Source of the DNA: Progne subis subis
Taxonomy: Eukaryota; Chordata; Aves; Passeriformes; Hirundinidae
Assembly: GCA_022316685.1 (NCBI GenBank)
Contig: JAKJHU010000067.1
Location: 2,924,501-2,988,500, forward strand
Reading direction: 5' to 3'
DNA: 64,000 nt
Below are positions 62,111-64,000 of this stretch, one piece after another (the stretch's first letter is position 1; each line of letters starts with the position of its first letter). The position numbers and the translations under genes are program-made. The notes beneath the pieces were generated by a model, which saw nothing but the letters and a program-made list of their open reading frames with translations, did not search any database and was not told the DNA's origin.

Positions 62111-62399
62111 GTACTCTCAAGAGACATTGGTGCTTCTCCATGGATGGATCCATCAGATCCGCTCTGAAGTAGCCAGTGCATCCTCATAGCATCAAATGCT
62201 CAGTGCTTCTAAATGCTTTGAATGCTGGAAAATTCAGCATGTAAAAAAAATGTGGGGAAGAAATTATGGGTTTAAAATGGGAGTCAATAAAGTCATGAGT
62301 GGGGCAAACAGCTAAGTAGGGATTGACTATTCATTATTCTTTGAATAAAAGCACCACAGGCTACCAAAAAAGAAATACATGTGACCTTCAAAAGAAGAA

Positions 62400-62570
62400 A
62401 ATGTGGACCTTTACATATGGTGTAAGTAATCTGTGGAACTCCGTGCCACCAGACATTGTAAATGCTAAATGGACTTTTAAGTTCAAGCGGTGACTGTGCA
62501 AGTTCATGGGAGAAATTTTCATCAGTAGTTATTATCTTCAAACACATCAGCTTTTCTTGTTCAGAAATTT
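62400..62570 (+). mobile_element. Ancient CR1-type LINE 3' fragment
   Basis: TTTACATATGGTGTAAGTAA, TCTGTGGAACTCCGTGCCAC, CAGACATTGTAAATGC, TTCAAGCGGTGACTG and TTCATGGGAGAAATTTTCATC follow the 3' region of older CR1 copies known from turtles and birds (CTGTGGAACTC...GCCAC, TTCAA..GGGACTGGACAA). It is more diverged than the other CR1 pieces here. It may belong to the same old insertion as the reverse-transcriptase remnant 300 bases upstream, or be separate. Confidence 0.7.
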
Positions 62571-64000
62571 CTTCTGCTGCAAGTTTCTAAAGACTGTAAG
62601 ACTATGATGAGAAAGTTTAACCACATTTATTTCCATGCCTATACTCTTTTTTAGATGCCCACATTTGGTTAATATTAGACAATGCAGGATCTTTTGACAT
62701 GGTTTCCTACAGTGATTCTATCTTCATCATGTCTTTTTTATTATGAAAGCACTCCATAACTGTGAGCACAAATATTTGAATTCTATCTTAATGAAAGAAG
62801 GCCAGTGGATGAATTTGAGCAGTAGATAGACCCATTGTCTATCATTTTCCAAAGTAATTAATTTTTTTTGTGTTCATTTCCTATGTATTACATTTCTGGG
62901 CAAGGGTAATCCAAAGAAGTCAGAGTTAGGGAATGAAACTTTCTAATCATCTACAAGGTGAGTATGCTGTGTTGCTGGGAAGCGTAAACATAACCCAGCT
63001 GATGCTCCCTAACCTTATGATTGTGGATTTGTTTCTGGCCCTAATTATATCTTAGGATAATTGGAGCTCTTCTAAATAATGACCCCAAGATCAGGTTTCC
63101 ATCTACAGGTTGAAATACTGTATTATGCATATTTCTTCCTTATAGGGACAGGCAAGAATAAATACAACATCGTTTAACCTGGCACTGAGAGGCACTTGGA
63201 TGTGAGTGCAGCATGAGAAACTATACATTGTGGAGCAGAATTTCAGAAAAAAATGGGATGACGTGCAGACAGAATAAGTGGCTTCCAAAGGTCATCACAG
63301 AAGTTTGTGTAAAAACAAGAAATAAATCTTCAACTTTCCAATCCAATGCTTTTATCATAAAAGGATCATCACAAGAGGGAAGAGCTCTCTGGTTAACACT
63401 GCATACTCTATTCCCAGCTGTGCCATATTCTCCTGACAGCAGCTATCAACCATTGCAAAGCAACTTAAGACCCTTTTATTACAGCTTTAAGCCAACCTTT
63501 CACAGACATAAAGCTGAATCAAGACCTTGATTGCCAGTCTACCTCTGTTTAATAGCTCCACAGAGCAAATTTATGAACGCTACTATCTTAATACCTGTTT
63601 TGTTTTTATCGTTTTGTTATAGCCCTGTCCCTAAGATTAAAAATGTTCTGTAACACTAAGGAGAGTTGATGCTCCATGTTTAGTGCATATATGCACTCAT
63701 GTAACATCTCAGATTTTTTTTCCTGTGCATTTTTACAAATATAAGAAATACAACTGCAATCTACTAGTTCAAGACAAAACTTTAGAATTCTGAATTCTAG
63801 CTCTGTCCTTAATCTCCCTTTTTTTCCAAGTAGGAGTAATTCTTCTCCATCTCTCAACACGAGTTACAAGGACAAACGTTATTCTTAAAATAGATGAAAA
63901 TCTGTGGAGGAAATTCACTGTATGGGCTGAAAATCTTGCTAGGGCCTAAGTTTTTGGTTCACTCTACAATTTGTCAACACATGGATAACTTTTTGTGCTG
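62571..64000. other. A+T-rich unique sequence, no gene seen
   Basis: The plus-strand frame 63213-63530 and minus-strand frame 63606-63860 carry no recognised domain or splice context. Confidence 0.55.

Noticed and set aside
1..64000. CRISPR array, tRNA, rRNA or snRNA gene, bacterial promoter or operon
   Set aside because: No regular spaced repeats, no tRNA arm signatures such as GGTTCGAATC, no rRNA- or snRNA-like segments; the sequence is vertebrate in character.

Overview
The window looks like A+T-rich noncoding DNA from a bird nuclear genome. The strongest evidence is the set of CR1 LINE pieces, which include the characteristic avian 3' end with its ATTCTATG-type tail. There are also two copies of one retroviral LTR, long homopolymers and many microsatellites. 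A neoavian bird, possibly a songbird, is an inference; no gene or chromosome can be named. I found no gene I can name, no tRNA, rRNA or snRNA gene, no CRISPR array and no bacterial-type operon. The open frames of 60-150 codons are about what A+T-rich noncoding DNA gives by chance, so almost all are left uncalled.

Layout. Positions 1-12.9 kb are mostly unique A+T-rich sequence with G/T-rich, polypyrimidine and poly(T) tracts, including a run of 43 T at 10609. At 12938-13595 lies a solo LTR with a perfect 5-bp target duplication. From 13.6 to 24.7 kb there is unique sequence with a CpG-rich, coding-like patch at 14.56 kb and a cluster of TAGGCA-type motifs at 16.8-17.7 kb. From 24.7 to 39 kb is the CR1-rich part: a minus-strand 3' end at 24.7 kb, a plus-strand piece at 30.4 kb, a 1-kb piece spanning the end of ORF1 and the start of ORF2 at 31.6-32.6 kb, a minus-strand ORF2 C-terminal piece at 33.9 kb and a complete plus-strand 3' end at 38.4-38.8 kb. 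A 220-bp compound microsatellite sits at 37.5 kb and a 17-bp-arm perfect hairpin at 39.6 kb.

From 39.7 to 51.5 kb is mostly unique sequence. At 51496-52167 is a second solo LTR of the same family, in the same orientation and with its own 5-bp target duplication. CR1 3' fragments follow at 52.3 and 54.9 kb. The last 6 kb holds a 22-bp perfect palindrome at 59572, a decayed LINE reverse-transcriptase stretch of a non-CR1 type near 61.8-62.05 kb, and an old CR1 3' end at 62.4 kb.

No genes work together here. The window reads as a gene desert or the inside of one or more large introns, with several layers of retroelement insertion. A handful of short splice-flanked or codon-biased open stretches (4545-4700 minus, 14556-14648 plus, 33586-33816 minus, 42445-42577 plus, 57103-57215 plus, 61229-61308 minus) are the best places to look for undescribed exons. 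None is strong enough to call as a gene.
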